From assembly GCA_914767715.1 (NCBI GenBank), contig OU612072.1, forward strand, positions 25,854,001-25,918,000: 64,000 bases of DNA, in the 5' to 3' direction. Within the stretch, counting starts at the first letter, position 1, and the number at the start of each line of letters is the position of its first letter. Positions 32,441 through 45,805 of the stretch are shown here, in pieces. Position numbers and translations under genes: made by a program. Source of the stretch: Membranipora membranacea (lineage: Eukaryota > Bryozoa > Gymnolaemata > Cheilostomatida > Membraniporidae). The notes beneath the pieces were generated by a model that searched no databases, was not told the DNA's origin, and was given only the letters and a program-made list of their open reading frames with translations.

Positions 32441-33157
32441 ATGTATCATATTGTATCTTATTATGTGACACTTAATGATTAAAGCATGAACAGGTTTCAA
32501 AAGTCTTAGATAATGTTTGTCAACCTGTACAAAAAAGCTGTAGTACCTGTAACAAAAGTTTGTGGCATATAAATACAGCTTATTTGGAGTACGCATCACT
32601 TTGCATGGGAAAACATCAAATACAGGTAAGTCAATACATGAGTATACATAAAGTATCTCCACAAACCAACATTACGAAACATTAATAGCTGCAGTGGAGA
32701 TTTATTGCGTTCATTTGACTCACCAAACTTGGGCGCGACCTCACTTACTTTTCTACAGCCTAAATTCTGGATCTGCGGAATTGAGTCTCCGTCATATATT
32801 GTGTATTAACTAGGCAGACTGCAATGCATAAAATCATGCAGTCTATTTATATGAATTGGTTTCACATCTTTGATCGCCTGTTGCGTAGATTGTCAGAGGA
32901 GATTTTTAGACAAGCTAAAACGTAATCTACATCTGCTTTAGCTATACACATCGGAGGTTTGAATCTCAGAACGTGCCCTCCTATTCCTCCCTGTCCTACA
33001 ACGAGAGCAGTGAGATATATTATTATTGTTTTGTTAGGTAGCTTTCAAATTAGAAGACAGATTAAATATATCCACCCAATTATCCTCTCTCTGAACAAAT
33101 TACAAGGCTAAGAATTGATGGCTTGTTGAAGCTATATCATCATCTGACCTAGTGGCA

Positions 33158-33375
33158 GGGCCGTAGTTTAGAAAAAAATGGAAGAGGAGGCAAAATTTTG
33201 TGGCGAGTCCTAAGCATCACCAACAAGCTCCTATCTGAACAATTTAAGAGATATAATTAGCAAATGGATGTCCAAGAGGAGCTGATTCTGACATGGTTTA
33301 TTCAATTATAGTGTTTTGAGACCACTGTATTTAGCTTTGCCTCCCTGCCTCCGCGCCTCCCTAGAACTACGGACC
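33158..33375. mobile_element. MITE-like element with GGGCCGTAGTT termini, unit 2 copy
   Basis: Same position and ends as the 10001-10218 copy, inherited through the segmental duplication rather than independently inserted. Confidence 0.5.
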
Positions 33376-33631
33376 TGAGTGGAAGTGCATTGTGGGAGCC
33401 ACAAATGACATATTCTTTTGCTATATGAGAAACATGTTGAGCGTCAGTATATTGTATACACATACAGTATTTTACTCTAATTCTGAATCTGATTGATACT
33501 TTTCTTATCTCTTACCGCAAAGAACTTTCATATCCTTCATATCTTCAAATATATCTCCAAACTGATCAGCAGGGAGAGGAGCTCTGCTTTCCTATAAATA
33601 TTCGATAGAATAATTATTTGTGATTTATGTT

Positions 33632-33694
33632 CAGTCACTCAGTCACTCAGTCACTCAGTCACTCAGTCACTCAGTCACTCAGTCACTCAGTCTG
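33632..33694. repeat. (CAGTCACT)n microsatellite, about 8 copies
   Basis: The unit 2 counterpart of the array at 10475, again 40 bp from the acceptor of the 76-nt exon. Confidence 0.95.
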
Positions 33695-34569
33695 TTGCCT
33701 CCGCTCACTATTTGGTGGAGCACCCTTGCACAACTAGCAGGTCAGCTGCTACTCTCGTCTTCTGGCTATCTGGTCAACCGTTATCAATATTCTGTCCCGA
33801 TCTAGCCATATGTATTACAAAAACCAAGAGTGACCTCGCAACACAACACCTAAACGCATTCCAGTCATTTTGAAGCGTAAACACCAGAGAGTAACCCAAC
33901 GTACAAGCATTGTCTATCTCATTAAAAAACACCTACATGGCTTAGTTTAGGCGGCATTACAAGCAAAAATTGTCCTATATTTGTAAGCAGTTAGGGACAG
34001 CTGATAGAACCCCAAACCCTCAACCCCAGAAGTAACTGGCCTTTTCATCCACAAACTCTACACCAAGCATGAATCCCTTTCCTCTGACATCACCGACAAA
34101 CTTGTACTCATCTCTTAGCTCAGCTAGCTTCAGTAAGAAGCATGTACCGAGCTCATGGGCGATCTAATACAATAGAAAAACTTTGTACCAAGCTCACGGC
34201 GTTCTTTACACTCAACCCATGTAATGTCTGGACAATGATAGCATCATTTTGAGGTGCTCCGAGCTATGCAGGTATAAACTAATGCGCGGTTGTCTCCACA
34301 TAATTATGGTATTATTATCAAGTACATACTATGTATAGACAGAAATATAATCCTAAATATTACCAATACAAGTTTTACCTGGATACCGCCAATCCTGCCT
34401 TTAGGAGAGCAGTACGTCAGGACGTCTTGTATCTCATATATATATTAACTTCAGGCCTGACATTCTCCTGCTTGACAGTCACATGATCTATCAGCTTGTA
34501 CAGGTGAATCTCTGCAGGCATTACCTCCCCATGTTCCTTTGTACTGGTCAGGATTTCTCAACTGACAAC

Positions 34570-35966
34570 AGAAAAGAATATGTCTGTAACATAATTGATT
34601 CAACACCAGAAAAAATTATCAAATGCACTTGGAGTTAAGTATTCACAGGGTGAAGAGAGTTGGGATTTCTCAACTCTCAACGAAATGTGTCATTTGTGTA
34701 TGAAAGACGTGGGCTCAAACTCACAACCTCCATTATGTATCCCATCCGTTCATAAATTTTAGAATCCAAAAAATGATTGGTAATTAGATTGGAGTTGCCC
34801 TTCCATGTTATTTTTTGTTGAAACCTGAAAGTTTAGGGCGCTGTCAATTTTATTCGGATTTTGTGTTTGTAAATTGCAATAGATTGAGCAGCTTGTCGTG
34901 ATAAGATTGATATAAATATCTGTCAAAAATTTCTCTTTGAAGAAAAACCATCATCAAATACATCACATGAAGCCACTTAATGTAAAACATTTTATAAACT
35001 CTAAATCCGATTAAAATTGATTGAGTTATCAAGAAAAAACCTGAATTATGGATAGTAAAAACATTATAGCATCATTGTTTGCGCACAATACAGTGTCATA
35101 AAGTCAGCAGCAGTTAAGTGCCTCACTTAAGCTAGCTTATAGTCTCCTAAGTAAGTTTCTTATCAATCTTATGGTCTTTGTACTTCAACTAGACTTTTCG
35201 TCTATACAACCGGTGTACATATAAGTAACTGTTGACTGTTCAGCATTTAAGATCCTGATCGGTCTCAGCAATCTACTTTTCTGGAACTGTGTATTGCTGC
35301 ATTATGTAGAGTGGATGTTGATAAAGTGCAAAATTGGGGATTATACTTGTTATATGTTCTAAACTGCAGACAAAACAGTATTATCTAGTCATCACCATAC
35401 CCTCCCTGTAGTCTTACAATAAACATGTTTCTCTCCTATGTCAAAAAGTTGTCCTCTATTTTGACAGCAGAGGACAGCTCCTATGAAGAATAAAATTTTC
35501 ACTCTTGCGTTGAGGTTTCACAATGTAATAGTATGATAGTTATTGGTCCATGTCCAAGGGCCGTTATCTGAATTTGTGATAAGACCTGGGGATCGGTGTC
35601 AAGAATTTTTTCAAGAGCTGAACTTGAATACTGCAAAACTGACTTATGCGCTAGGTTCAAAATCTGTATTACATTTCTCTGCACATTGAGCAAACCAAGG
35701 TCAACAGCCTATTTTAAGTTCCAAATCATGAAATATCAAACCATGATCCCAGCAATTTAATTAGAAAATAAAATACACACAGCCAGCTGCAGATCAGAGG
35801 CTAAGTTTATATTTCAGCAGAATTTAAAATTAGTTTACCTTTAAATATTAACACTCATTTGTTTGACTGTGACATCAATGCCATGTAACTGCAGATTATG
35901 GTATAAATAACCTCAGGGACATTGCAGGGCAGAAGAATATCCAGAATATTATACATTTGAGACGGC
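34570..35966. other. Intron-like DNA of the unit 2 pseudogene
   Basis: Collinear with unit 1 and unit 3 DNA. The frame at 35499-35693 (minus) is identical to that at 55381-55575 because the DNA was duplicated recently; no domain, splice signals or start context support it as a gene. Confidence 0.4.
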
Positions 35967-36304
35967 TAGGAAGTCCTATCAAGGAGTAACAGGTTGTTTC
36001 CGGTTTCATGGCGGCAAGACTTAAATTTCTCTTAGAAAATTCCAAGTTTTATTCAAATTTATTGATTTTAATCTTACACAATTCAAATCCTAACATTACA
36101 AACTTTACAAAGTTTGTTTGTTCAGTCTCAGAGAGTATTTGTTCAGTACCAAAGAGTATCATTGTTCAGTACAAAGAGCTCGCTCAACAACTACTCAGTA
36201 TACAGGCGTGATAGACAAACTATAGCAGGCAGTGGTATCCTTATTGCCATCACAAATTCCATCAGTTCCACTGTGATGACCACACCCCCGCCCCCTAATA
36301 ACTC

Positions 36305-36802
36305 TTGGCAAAAGCAAAGCTCCATGGTCAGACGGACCTACTCATTAGTGCCTGCTACCGCCCCAATGTATCTGACAGAACGACAAAACCTGCTCTCCAA
36401 CACTGCATCGAGCAATTATTACTGAAATGTGACAAATCTATCATACTCGGTGGAGACTTCAACTTCCCTGGTTTTAACTGGAAGGATGAACAAATAAAAT
36501 CAAACTCTCCCTATGTAGGGCTGCATGAAGACTTCTTGGCACTACTCTACACTTTCAGCCTAACCCAGGTAGTGAAAGAACCAACAACGGAAAGCAACAT
36601 ACTCAACATGCTGTCTTCACAGAACTATCACTCAAACTTAACCCGAAACCACAGGCACCAAGAACACTATGGCTCTACAAGCGAGCAGACTGGAGGGGCT
36701 AAACGCACATCTCGAACCAATTGTAGAAGACATAAAAGAGAGGGAACTCCCTGTAAACCTGCTATGGGAAGAGATCAAAGCAGCCCTGCTCAGTGCAGCT
36801 AA
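36305..36802 (+). pseudogene. CR1-like LINE endonuclease region, unit 2
   Basis: Contains SACYRPNVSD and LGGDFNFPGFNWKDEQI, the YRP and GDFN motifs of apurinic-type LINE endonucleases that nick target DNA, then VVKEPTTESNIL. Compared with unit 3 it lacks about 30 nt before AKAKLHG and the segment encoding DLIAINIPERILKTIVMPG, which shifts the frame after ESNIL. A separate frame for the downstream linker follows at 36669-36860 and 36874-37155. Confidence 0.75.
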
Positions 36803-37168
36803 TAAGTTAATTCCTAAAATCCGGACAATGGGTCTCAGCTTGCCTAAAAAGAAAGCTTGACCTCCGTGACAGATTGTACAAAGATAGTAAGATGTATGGT
36901 CACCTCAAAGTGGAACAACGATACCTACAGCTGAAGAGTGAGTGCCAGAGACTCCTCCGACAAGAACATAAAAGCTTTGTTAGAAACCTGCTTGAAGATG
37001 AATGCGACGACAACACAACTGCCAGCAAACGATTCTGGGGCTATATCAAACACCAGAGGGCTGACACTGTAGGAATAAACACCCTGCGAAGCGGCTCAAG
37101 ACTGCTTACCCAACCTACCGAGAAAAAAGAAGCTCTAAACCGCCAATTCACGTGAATACAGCAAGTCG

Positions 37169-37975
37169 ATGTCAAGTATCAAAGTCAATACCAACGGCGT
37201 ACTGGCACAGCTTACCAAACTGAAGATCAACGAAGCCAGCGGACAAGACGACTTGAGCCCACGCTTATTAAAAGAAACTGCCAACACCATCGCTGGCATA
37301 TTGACACAACTATTCCAGAAGGCACTCAACCTTGCTATCATTCCCGCCGACTGGAGGAAGGCGAATGTAACTCCTGTGTACAAAAAAGGAGATAAATACG
37401 AGCCATCTAACTATCGACCCATCAACTTAACGTGCATCACCAGCAAAATACTGGAGCACATTGTAACGAATCAGATGATGGGATACATCGATAGAAATAA
37501 CAAACTCGACTCCAAACAACATGGATTTCGTAGTAAAAGAAGCTGCAAAACGCAACTGCTAGAGCTGACCACGGAAGTATCACGCCACCTAGACCAACGA
37601 GAGAAAGTAGATGCACTGATACTTGACTTCAGCAAAGCATTTGACAAGGTGACTCACAGCAAACTGATAACTAAACTAGCCGACATCGGAGTAAACAGGC
37701 AGGTAACAAACTGGATAGAGGACTTCCTGAGGAATAGAACCCAAGTTGTAGTAGTGGATGGCTTCCACTCCTCTCCATGCGGTGTTATCTCTGGAGTGCC
37801 CCAAGGATTGGTCATCATCGGTCCTGCTCTTTTCCTAGTTTACATAAACAACCTCCCTGACAGCATCAGAAGCAAGGTTAGACTCTTCACTGACGACACT
37901 GTCATATACTCTACAACCGACAAGGCAGACGAACTTCAGAAAGATCTCGCTGCGCTTGAAAAATGGGAGAAATAA
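37169..37975 (+). pseudogene. CR1-like LINE reverse transcriptase, unit 2
   Basis: A 268-codon frame with SGQDDLSPRLLK (residues 24-35), NYRPINLTC (81-89), motif A LDFSKAFDKV (152-161), GVPQG (209-213) with an extra residue after it (LVIIGPALF), and motif C LFTDD (239-243), where the usual Ala before the catalytic Asp pair is Thr. It ends at TAA in KWEK-stop-WDMKFNPTKCEHIKFS; the downstream frame continues at 37982-38224 and then 38262-38663 (WDPTLTTTQSNALEAFQRKTAR...). Stop and FTDD are shared with unit 3, so the source element was already damaged before duplication. Confidence 0.8.
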
Positions 37976-39196
37976 TGGGATATGAAGTTCAATCCCACCA
38001 AGTGCGAGCACATAAAGTTCAGCCGCAAACGAAAGAAGACCATCGACAACACCTATGTTCTCCACAGCATAAATATCCCCCAGGTAAATTCCACCAAGTA
38101 CCTTGGAGTAAAACTGGAAAAGGACCTACGGTGGAACATGAACACCAACTTCATATCAGGAAAGGCAGCCAGCAGACTAGGATTCGTCTCGAGGACTATC
38201 CCATCCCCGAGAAAAAGCCTATAAACAGCTGGTCCGTCCTGTACTCGAATATGCTAGCACTGTGTGGGATCCGACCTTGACCACCACCCAGAGCAACGCG
38301 CTAGAGGCTTTCCAGAGAAAGACAGCTAGGTCAGTAAACAACATCAGTAGGACTGACAGAACCACAAGCACAACGGAGCTACTATGCAAGATGAACTGGG
38401 AGAAGCTATCATCCAGGAGGGAGTCAAGAAGACTTGGTTTATTTAGAGCAATGCACTTTAATGAGATTGCCACCACTATCACTGATTACATCTCCCCTCT
38501 CTCAGCTACATCTGGTTTTAGCAGGAGGCATGAAATGCAATATCACATCCCTCACTGTAACTCATTACACCTCCAGAACAACTTCTTCATCAAAACAGCG
38601 AAGGCCTGGAACCAGCTACCTGTGAGCAGTAATCTCCTAGTGGCACCACCTGTGCCAGGCTAGACTGGCATGACAGAGAATACCCGGTGTTTCCATGATA
38701 CCGATGCGGAACGAAATACGGAGTAGACAATTATGCCATATCTCTAGGACCTTCAGAAGAAGTTGGCGATTACATTACAGGTAGCAAGTAAGTAAGTGGT
38801 GTCATTCGTCAAGTATAGCCCTGTTTCCTGCAATTGACATTGTAGAGGCTGGTTGATCACCATAATTTTTGACAAGCACAAAATGCTTCAAATATAATTT
38901 GTATACAGACACAGCTCGAGTTGATATACCCTGAAGGAGAAAAGTATTCACAAAAGGAAATATGTATCATTTCTTAAATACTAGGAACATATAAATTTAA
39001 GACTAGCTAGCATTAGCTCATCTTTACTTAAAATAGACTTCCAGCTCAGTTAGCTGGAGTAGGTAGTTGACACTAAGTACCCCTAATGTAGCCAAACTGA
39101 ACTCTAGCCAATATTTCCTCCCAAAAGTAAGTATAATGCTGTAATGTATCCGCACTCACATTGAGTGGGTCCGGTAGCTTTGAGGTGAGCCTGTTG

Positions 39197-39218
39197 GGGG
39201 GGGGGGGGGGGGGGGGCG
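39197..39218. repeat. Poly-G tract, about 22 nt
   Basis: The longest of the three homologous G runs, within intron-like DNA between the CR1 element and the 31-bp array. Confidence 0.85.
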
Positions 39219-39499
39219 ATGGGTACCATTAATGCTGGCTGGCATTTGCTTCACTCTTAAGATAACCTAACAACCAATGAACTAATCCAGGTCTGAGGAG
39301 ACGACCTCCTCTTATATCTATCCTATAGTGTGTCAGAGGTTACTCAGATAGTCAGTCAAGCAATATAATCAATTCAGCCTTAGATCAAGTTAATTTTTCT
39401 GCATTTTTTGTTGCTCTCATTTGTTGGTACTGCAGCAGAAGGAGTGGGAGTAAATCCGAATGCAAGCAAGGTGGAAAAAACAACAGGATCTAGACAATC

Positions 39500-39985
39500 A
39501 TACACAAATAACCATCAGGTCAAACAATCAGGTCAAGTAATCACGTCATGTCTAATAATCAGGTCAAGTAATCGAGACATGTCTAATAATCAGGTAAAGT
39601 TACCAATTCATGTCTAACAATCAGGGCGAGCAATCAAGCCATATTTGATAATGAGGGCAAGTAGTCGAGTAATGTCTAATAATCAGGTCAAATAATCAAG
39701 TCAGGTCTAATGAGTAATCAAGTCACGTCTAATAATCAGGTCAAATAATCAAGTCATGTCTAATAATCAGGTCAAGTAATCAAGTCATGTCTAATAATCA
39801 GGTCAAGTAATCAATCCATGTCTAATAGTCTGGTCAAGTAATCAAGTCATGTCTAATAATCAGGTCAAGAATTCAATTCATGTCCAATAATTAGATCAAG
39901 TAATCAAGTCATGTCTGATAATCATGTCAAGCATTCAAGTCAAGTCTAATACTCAGGTAAAGTAATGGAGTTCAATAATCAGGTA
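39500..39985. repeat. 31-bp satellite array, unit 2
   Basis: About 15 copies of the same 31-bp unit as at 15098-16405, without the higher-order block repetition. It begins directly at the deletion that removed the 107-nt AGXT2-like exon. Confidence 0.9.
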
Positions 39986-41107
39986 TTAATATTGGGGACA
40001 CAAGTATTTTTTCTATTGGTTGCTGCATTAACTAAATGACAATTGATAAAAATATTTAAAAAAAGGGATATAAAACATGTAGCGGTGTGGTCTGTTAGTC
40101 CACGCATGAGAGCCAAGACTAGAGTGTCGAAAACTGAGACCACACTGGGTATGTTCTTGTTCAATGGCTGCCATGCTCTATGCTAATTTCTGAAATTCTT
40201 ACATAAGTAGCTTGTACTGGGTTTCTGTTGATATCTTATGTTCATCAAGTTTGTCTTAAATCCGTTGGAATTGAGATTCCCGATCGTTAGCAGCGCCATC
40301 ATCCACTGATGCTGACTTTCCAGGCAAGCTTTTACACCAGATGCCATTATGTGGTAATGAGTCCCACCTAATTTAGTAGCAGTTCACGATCGGATGTCCA
40401 GTTTCCTGCCCCTACTTCCAGACAGCACTGATTTTTTATCCTTTTTCTGTTTCCCTTCTGGAATTTGTAGTATAGATTAGATCGATCAATTAGTAAGCTG
40501 CAGTGATAAGCAAGCATGCAAGTCAAGCACAACCATTCGCAACGAAAGCTAATATCGCTTGATAGCAATATCTCCCTGCCTGTAAAGGGCGTAGGGCACT
40601 AGTACAGTTTTTATGCCGAAAGAGATATATATATTCTGATATCATATGGTCTGCGGGGTTTTTGACCAGATAATATAGCTTAGTGGTTATTGTATTTGAT
40701 GATAATCTCCCTAAATGTATTATCTGGTCAGGTAATAAAATAGAAAATCCGGTTGTGTTGTGTCTGGGTGCTGAAGAAAGATCTGCTAGCAAGAATTAAG
40801 ATCCTATCCCATGTCACATGTTCTCTTAAGACTTTCCTGGTAATCAAAGAATCATTCATTGGATCAGAGGTAACAAGTAGTCATTGGTAGTCCATCAAAG
40901 TGATGTTTTTTTTTGTAATTTAGCTATTAGAGCTGCACACAAAATATGTAGTTTTATTGCAAGTTGATTGTGCTGAATTACCTTGTGCCTAACACTGATT
41001 ATCAGACACTAGCAAAAGGCAGTAAACAAAGGACCTATCATTCATGTAGGTCATATATTTATCACCACATGATTACCGTTAGGCTTTTTTATTTGCATCT
41101 TCAAAGG

Positions 41108-41249
41108 TCTATAAGGTTCATCTATAAGGTTCATCTATAAGGTTCATCTATAAGGTTCATCTATAAGGTTCATCTATAAGGTTCATCTATAAGGTTCATC
41201 TATAAGGTTCATCTATAAGGTTCATCTATAAGGTTCAACTATAGGTTCA
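41108..41249. repeat. 13-bp tandem repeat, about 11 copies
   Basis: Same unit (TCTATAAGGTTCA) as at 18584; the last copy has lost one base. Confidence 0.95.
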
Positions 41250-41374
41250 TGGAGCTTTTGCATCCTTCTGATATAATGAGGTTGACATTGATTGAATGAA
41301 ATTAAATAAATCTGACATACATTCATCAGAGTGTGGTCACTTTTTCCAGGGACTTTTGACTGCTTTCGAGGTAA

Positions 41375-41897
41375 GGGTTACTCAGCAATACTGAACCACC
41401 ACATCAATGTGCTCGGCACATATATCAAAGGCTGATTTTAAATATTGATTGCTAAGAGTGATAGCCAAATAATATGTACAATCTGAAGTTTAATTAATCT
41501 GTTGATAATATTTCTTAAATGAGATTACAAATTGAAGAAATGACTTTAAGCATTTTGTGTCAATGTGGCAGAAAACAGTGACAAAAGCCCCTTTTTTGTA
41601 AATTCTTCCCTTACATACTTTGATTGTCTGTGCCTATCATAATTGGTTTGGTTTGTCATTATTTATATTTAAATATTGTCAGGCAAGTTTTAATCTTCGT
41701 TCATATTGTCCTCATCTCATCGTCAAAAATAAAACTGGCAAATACCTCCATTTCTTCGATGGAAATCTATTTAAAGAAAGATTTGGCTAAGTTAAAATGC
41801 AGCATGTACATCAATCTTAGTGGTCTGAAGATTTAATCAGCCTTTGATTTATGTGCTGGGCACATCAATGTGGTGGTTTAGTTTTGCTGAATCACCC
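41375..41897. repeat. Foldback element, unit 2
   Basis: The duplicated counterpart of 18787-19306, with the same inverted arms and similar loop. Confidence 0.6.
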
Positions 41898-42959
41898 TTA
41901 CGTTGTAGGCACGAACAAGCCCTAGTAAAATTTTTACCTTATTATAAGAGAAAAATGTGTTGTTTTGTTTCTTGAGGTTTTTCTCTGATGGGATTTTGGG
42001 TGTTGATCCACCGCGGTCTTGACACAGAGCAGAGTCATTACCTGTCTTACTCTCAGATTTTTCATACTTCTCAGCTATGGCTCAATACCTATTTTCACAA
42101 AAATCAAAAATATTTTATCTCATCCGTCATCTGATTTACAAGTCTTTTTGGTTCAGATATTTATGTTCCTTGCTTAGGTTTGATCTTACAAGTTTTGTTG
42201 TTTGAGGGTCGGGTTAAGGTCACAAAAACATTTATACTCAGCGCCAACAAGATTGTCTTCAGAGACAAGAGGTGTGAATAATCTCCCTTAGGATACAGCG
42301 CATATAAATCATAAAGGCAAATTATATTGTTAAGCTTACTTAAAGAAATCTTGTGACATCGTAAAGATACATGAAGATGTCATGTCTCATGAGGTGACTG
42401 TACTGCATCAATGTTGAGATGCATGAACTATTTTTGGGTATGGATACGTTACATTACCAGAGTGTTTACATGTCATACCGTCTTCTCAGTAATCAGCCGA
42501 TAACTCCATTACTGATTTTGATGAGAATTATAAACCATTAGCTGTTATTTTGCTATCTGATTTGTAAATGTCTGTTGTTTGAGAGATTCTATGGGTGTGT
42601 ATCACGGGCTCAAGTGTTACTCCCCTCTTAATACCATCATGTATAGACAGCATCTGTACAGATAAGTCACAAACAGTTGACCACAAACATCGCAGAAAAA
42701 TTGGTGTTAGTTATATGCAGTCTATTCTGTTGCCATAGTAAAGGACAACTCGTTGGAAGACGAATACCATGACATGACCGAGTTTACAAAAAGTTTTTTC
42801 TCTGTCTAAACAAGAGGGGCTGTAGAATGTAGGATGTGGTCATATTTTATCAACGTTCCTCTGTCCACATGGACTTAAATTAATGTGCTTTTGTTTTGTT
42901 TATTGGGCTAACTTTGGATATCAGATGCGAGGATTAATTTATGTGCCCGAGTCTTGGTT

Positions 42960-45236
42960 TCAGGGATTTATTGTCCAGTGGTAAACAAGATTTAATTTTT
43001 TGCCAAGATATGCTTTAGCACCAATTAAAACACAATGCTCAAACTACTGTTCAAACGATATCATCACATGTCAAAGAGCTAGAGAAAAATCATCCAGATT
43101 CCTGCATCATCGTGATGGGTGATTTCAATCAGCTACCCTTCAAGCTTGCTGGATATTACCAATCAGTGAAAGCACCAACACGTAAAAACAGAATTCTAGA
43201 TAAATGCTACATTAGGATTAAAGATGCGTTCAAACAATGTTGACAACTAGCTAAGCTTGGTGAATCTGACCATTATTTAACACATCTCATTCCTACCTAC
43301 TCCTCTGTTATCCAAGTGCAAACCCACTAGAATAACTCCTCGTACCAATTCTGAAGAAAACTGTGAAAATCTGCAAGCTGCTCTTGACATCACTATTTGG
43401 GACAATTTAATTTCTGACAATGATGACCTTGATAAACAAACGGATATTATCACTGACTATATTAACTTTTGTACCGATCTGTGCATACCAGAGAAGAGCG
43501 TCAGAGTTTGCACAAATCAAAAACCCTGGATCAATAAACAAATATCGGAGATGATCGATGAGAAACAACAAGCCCACAAAACTGGTAACCGTAAACTCTA
43601 CAACAAACTCAAACGCGACATCAATAAATCTATTAAACAAGCCAAACAAGAATACTCTCGGAAAATACAGCGTAACCAAGCGAAAGAACCTGCTAAAGCC
43701 TGGACTGACATTAAAAATATTAGTGGATTACCTACTAATAACCCAAAACCAACTCAACAAAATCCATTCAACTCAGATGACCTAAACACCTTCTTCACAA
43801 GATTTGAGAAGCCTCTCGCTGACCATCCTGACATCAATAACAACGCCACCGTAGCACCACCTTTAGAAATAGAAGAGGCTACTGTCTTAAAGCAGTTGAA
43901 ATCCTTGAACTCAAGGAAAGGTCCAGGCCCTGATGGCCTCATCCCCAAAGTACTTAAGCTATGTGCCTATCAACTGGCGCCTTTCATAACGAAACTGTTC
44001 GATTTATCTATCACGTCTAAGTCAACCCCTACTTCCTGGAAATCGGGCATTATCAAACCCCTACCCAAAGTTAAGAATCCTGATAAACTTAAACAATACA
44101 GACCAATAGCGCTCACCAGTTGCCTGTGCAAAATGATGGAGAGACTTGTTAAACATTACATTATTACTCATACATCTATGGACCGCCTTCAGTTTTCTTA
44201 TCGTCAAACCGCTCAACTCAAGATGCCCTTTTATGCCTCACTACTACCATCACAGATTTCATTGACAAGAAAGCTTCAAATTATGCCAGGTGTCTGTTCC
44301 TTGACTTTTCTTCTGCATTCAACACAATACATGTTCCAGACTTAATCTCGCAACTATCATATCTCGACTCCAACGTCACTGAATGAATATACAGCTTCTT
44401 AATGAATCGCACCCAAAGAACAATAGTAGATGGCAATATCTCAAAACCCATCATAACCAACACTGGCACTCCCCGGGGTTGCTGTTTATCTCAACTTTTG
44501 TTTTCAATATATACCAATAGGATTACCTCAGACTTGAGTAACATTACTGTCATTAAATACACAGACGACACCTATATAATTGGATGCATATCAAATCAAT
44601 CAGATCTTAGTGCCTATCTTGATGAAATTAGTAGAATTTCAAAGCAATGTTGTGATTTAAACCTATTGTTAAACGCCTCCAAGACCAAGAAATGATGTTT
44701 CCTACTTAGCTTGTTACGCCCATTACCCCTACTCTTATCCTTAACGGCACAGAAGTTGATATTCGTGACAAAGTAAAATACCTTGGTGTTACTGTTGACG
44801 ATAAACTCCGCTATCATGATCATGTGCAATCCATAGTGACTACTGCATCTCAACGCATGTGTATTGTGAAAAATTTTGTATGCTATAGCTCAAAGCCCCT
44901 TTCTCATATGTTATTCAAGAGTTTTATTGTATCCCTCATCACTTACTGTCTCCCCATACTTTTTACAAGCATCCATGCAAGCGACAAGAAGTCCTTACGC
45001 AAAATATTTAAAGATGCCGCCAAGTTAGGGATTGAGCACCCCGATATAGATGCTCTGGTGGCCAACCAGATCAAAACACTTGGACTACGGTACATACACG
45101 ATGAAGAGCACTTTATCAATGACTTTCTAACTAAATGCCCCCCAGGTCGCTACCGCACCGTTAAATATCAGGGTACATGGGGTAGAGACAGCTTTTTAAG
45201 ACATCTCATACATACACTTAATAATATACTATTCTT
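42960..45236 (+). mobile_element. LINE family A, unit 2 copy (3' end deleted)
   Basis: The endonuclease motif CIIVMGDFNQ is complete here (about 43106-43135). The element stops just after the C-terminal codons ...LIHTLNNILF (about 45232), where the unit 2 deletion joins it to the block equivalent to about 24.77 kb. The RT is broken at several points (see the separate entry). Confidence 0.85.
43551..44695 (+). pseudogene. LINE A RT, unit 2, with frameshift and stop
   Basis: The first frame (43551-44345) runs through KGPGPDG and YRPIALTS, then a one-base loss at TCGTCAAACCGC (TCGTGCAAATCGC in unit 1) shifts the frame. A TGA replaces Trp before IYSFLMNRTQ, and the RT resumes at 44402-44695 with TGTPRGCCLSQLLFS and motif C KYTDDTY, where Ala is replaced by Thr. 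A further frameshift lies at KTKK. A last piece, 44824-45267, gives the C-terminal domain. Unlike units 1 and 3 it keeps the intact GTEVDIRDKVKYLG junction. Confidence 0.8.
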
Positions 45237-45805
45237 AAAAACTTTTTATACAATACAATATACATAAATTGTTTGCTCACTCGAAAGCAAGAAATGATTA
45301 AAAATATGTTGTTTTTAAGTGTTCATCCAGTGCAAAAAATTTTTTATTGGCGTTAACTCACTATCAAAGTTAATTTTGCAAAATTTGGTACGCAGCCAAG
45401 TTATTTCTGATTCGCTAAGCAATTTCAAGGTTATTCTCTCACCAATGGGTAATTTATGATTAGTAGAAGCCAAACAGAAATTCAGGGCTTCTAACTGTAT
45501 ACATGAAAATTTTACAACTGAATGTTATTTCTATTTATTGTTTATTATTCTAATTTATGAACACCCAATATTCAATCAATGATAGCGAAAACTGTTGACG
45601 CAAATCTGAAATCAAAGGCAGCGAGTATATATATTATTTGCTCACCTAAAAGTGAGAAATATTTGAAAATATGTTGCTTTTGAAGTTTTGGTCAGGTGTA
45701 AAAATGTTTTTATCTGCGTAAGATCACTATCAAAGTTGATTGTGTGAAATTTGGTATGCGCCAAAGTTTTTCTGATTCGCTATAAATTTCAAGCTTATTC
45801 TCTTA

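Larger units (their letters stand above)
32862..34561 (-). pseudogene. AGXT2: AGXT2-like aminotransferase pseudogene, unit 2
   Basis: Four exons: 34561-34379, 34163-34041, 33591-33516 and 32995-32862. The first has lost 15 nt in frame (the VFAER codons) and carries two in-frame stops (TGA, TAA) after CQAGECQA, but keeps the original reading frame that units 1 and 3 lost. The 123-nt exon ends in GC (AAG/GCCAGT) instead of a GT donor. The 76-nt exon is intact, and so is the last exon, which reads GGIGGHVLRFKPPMCIAK through NRRSKM-TGA. The PLP-lysine exons are absent, as in the other units, and the 107-nt upstream exon is deleted. The polyadenylation hexamer is changed to AATAGA. Clearly non-functional as an aminotransferase. 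Confidence 0.8.
35967..38797 (+). mobile_element. CR1/Jockey-like LINE, unit 2 copy
   Basis: Unit 1 is empty here (gagacggc joined to gtcatttgtcaag at about 14455), while units 2 and 3 have about 2.8 kb inserted at the same point. The element has an APE endonuclease part, an RT part and a 3' end of AAGT repeats. It is 5'-truncated or nearly full length; no clear target duplication is seen. Inheritance by duplication is shown by the identical insertion point and shared defects in the two copies. Confidence 0.85.

Noticed and set aside
33620-33805. Plus-strand frames rich in HSVTQSL, also at 53184
   Set aside because: Translations of the (CAGTCACT)n microsatellite and antisense of an AGXT2-like intron.
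34700-34760. B-box-like GTTTGAGCCCAC on the minus strand suggesting a SINE
   Set aside because: The upstream A box is missing and the element ends cannot be found; too weak to annotate.
35499-35693. 64-codon minus frame identical at 55381-55575
   Set aside because: The identity reflects recent duplication of the whole region; flanking non-coding DNA is equally identical.
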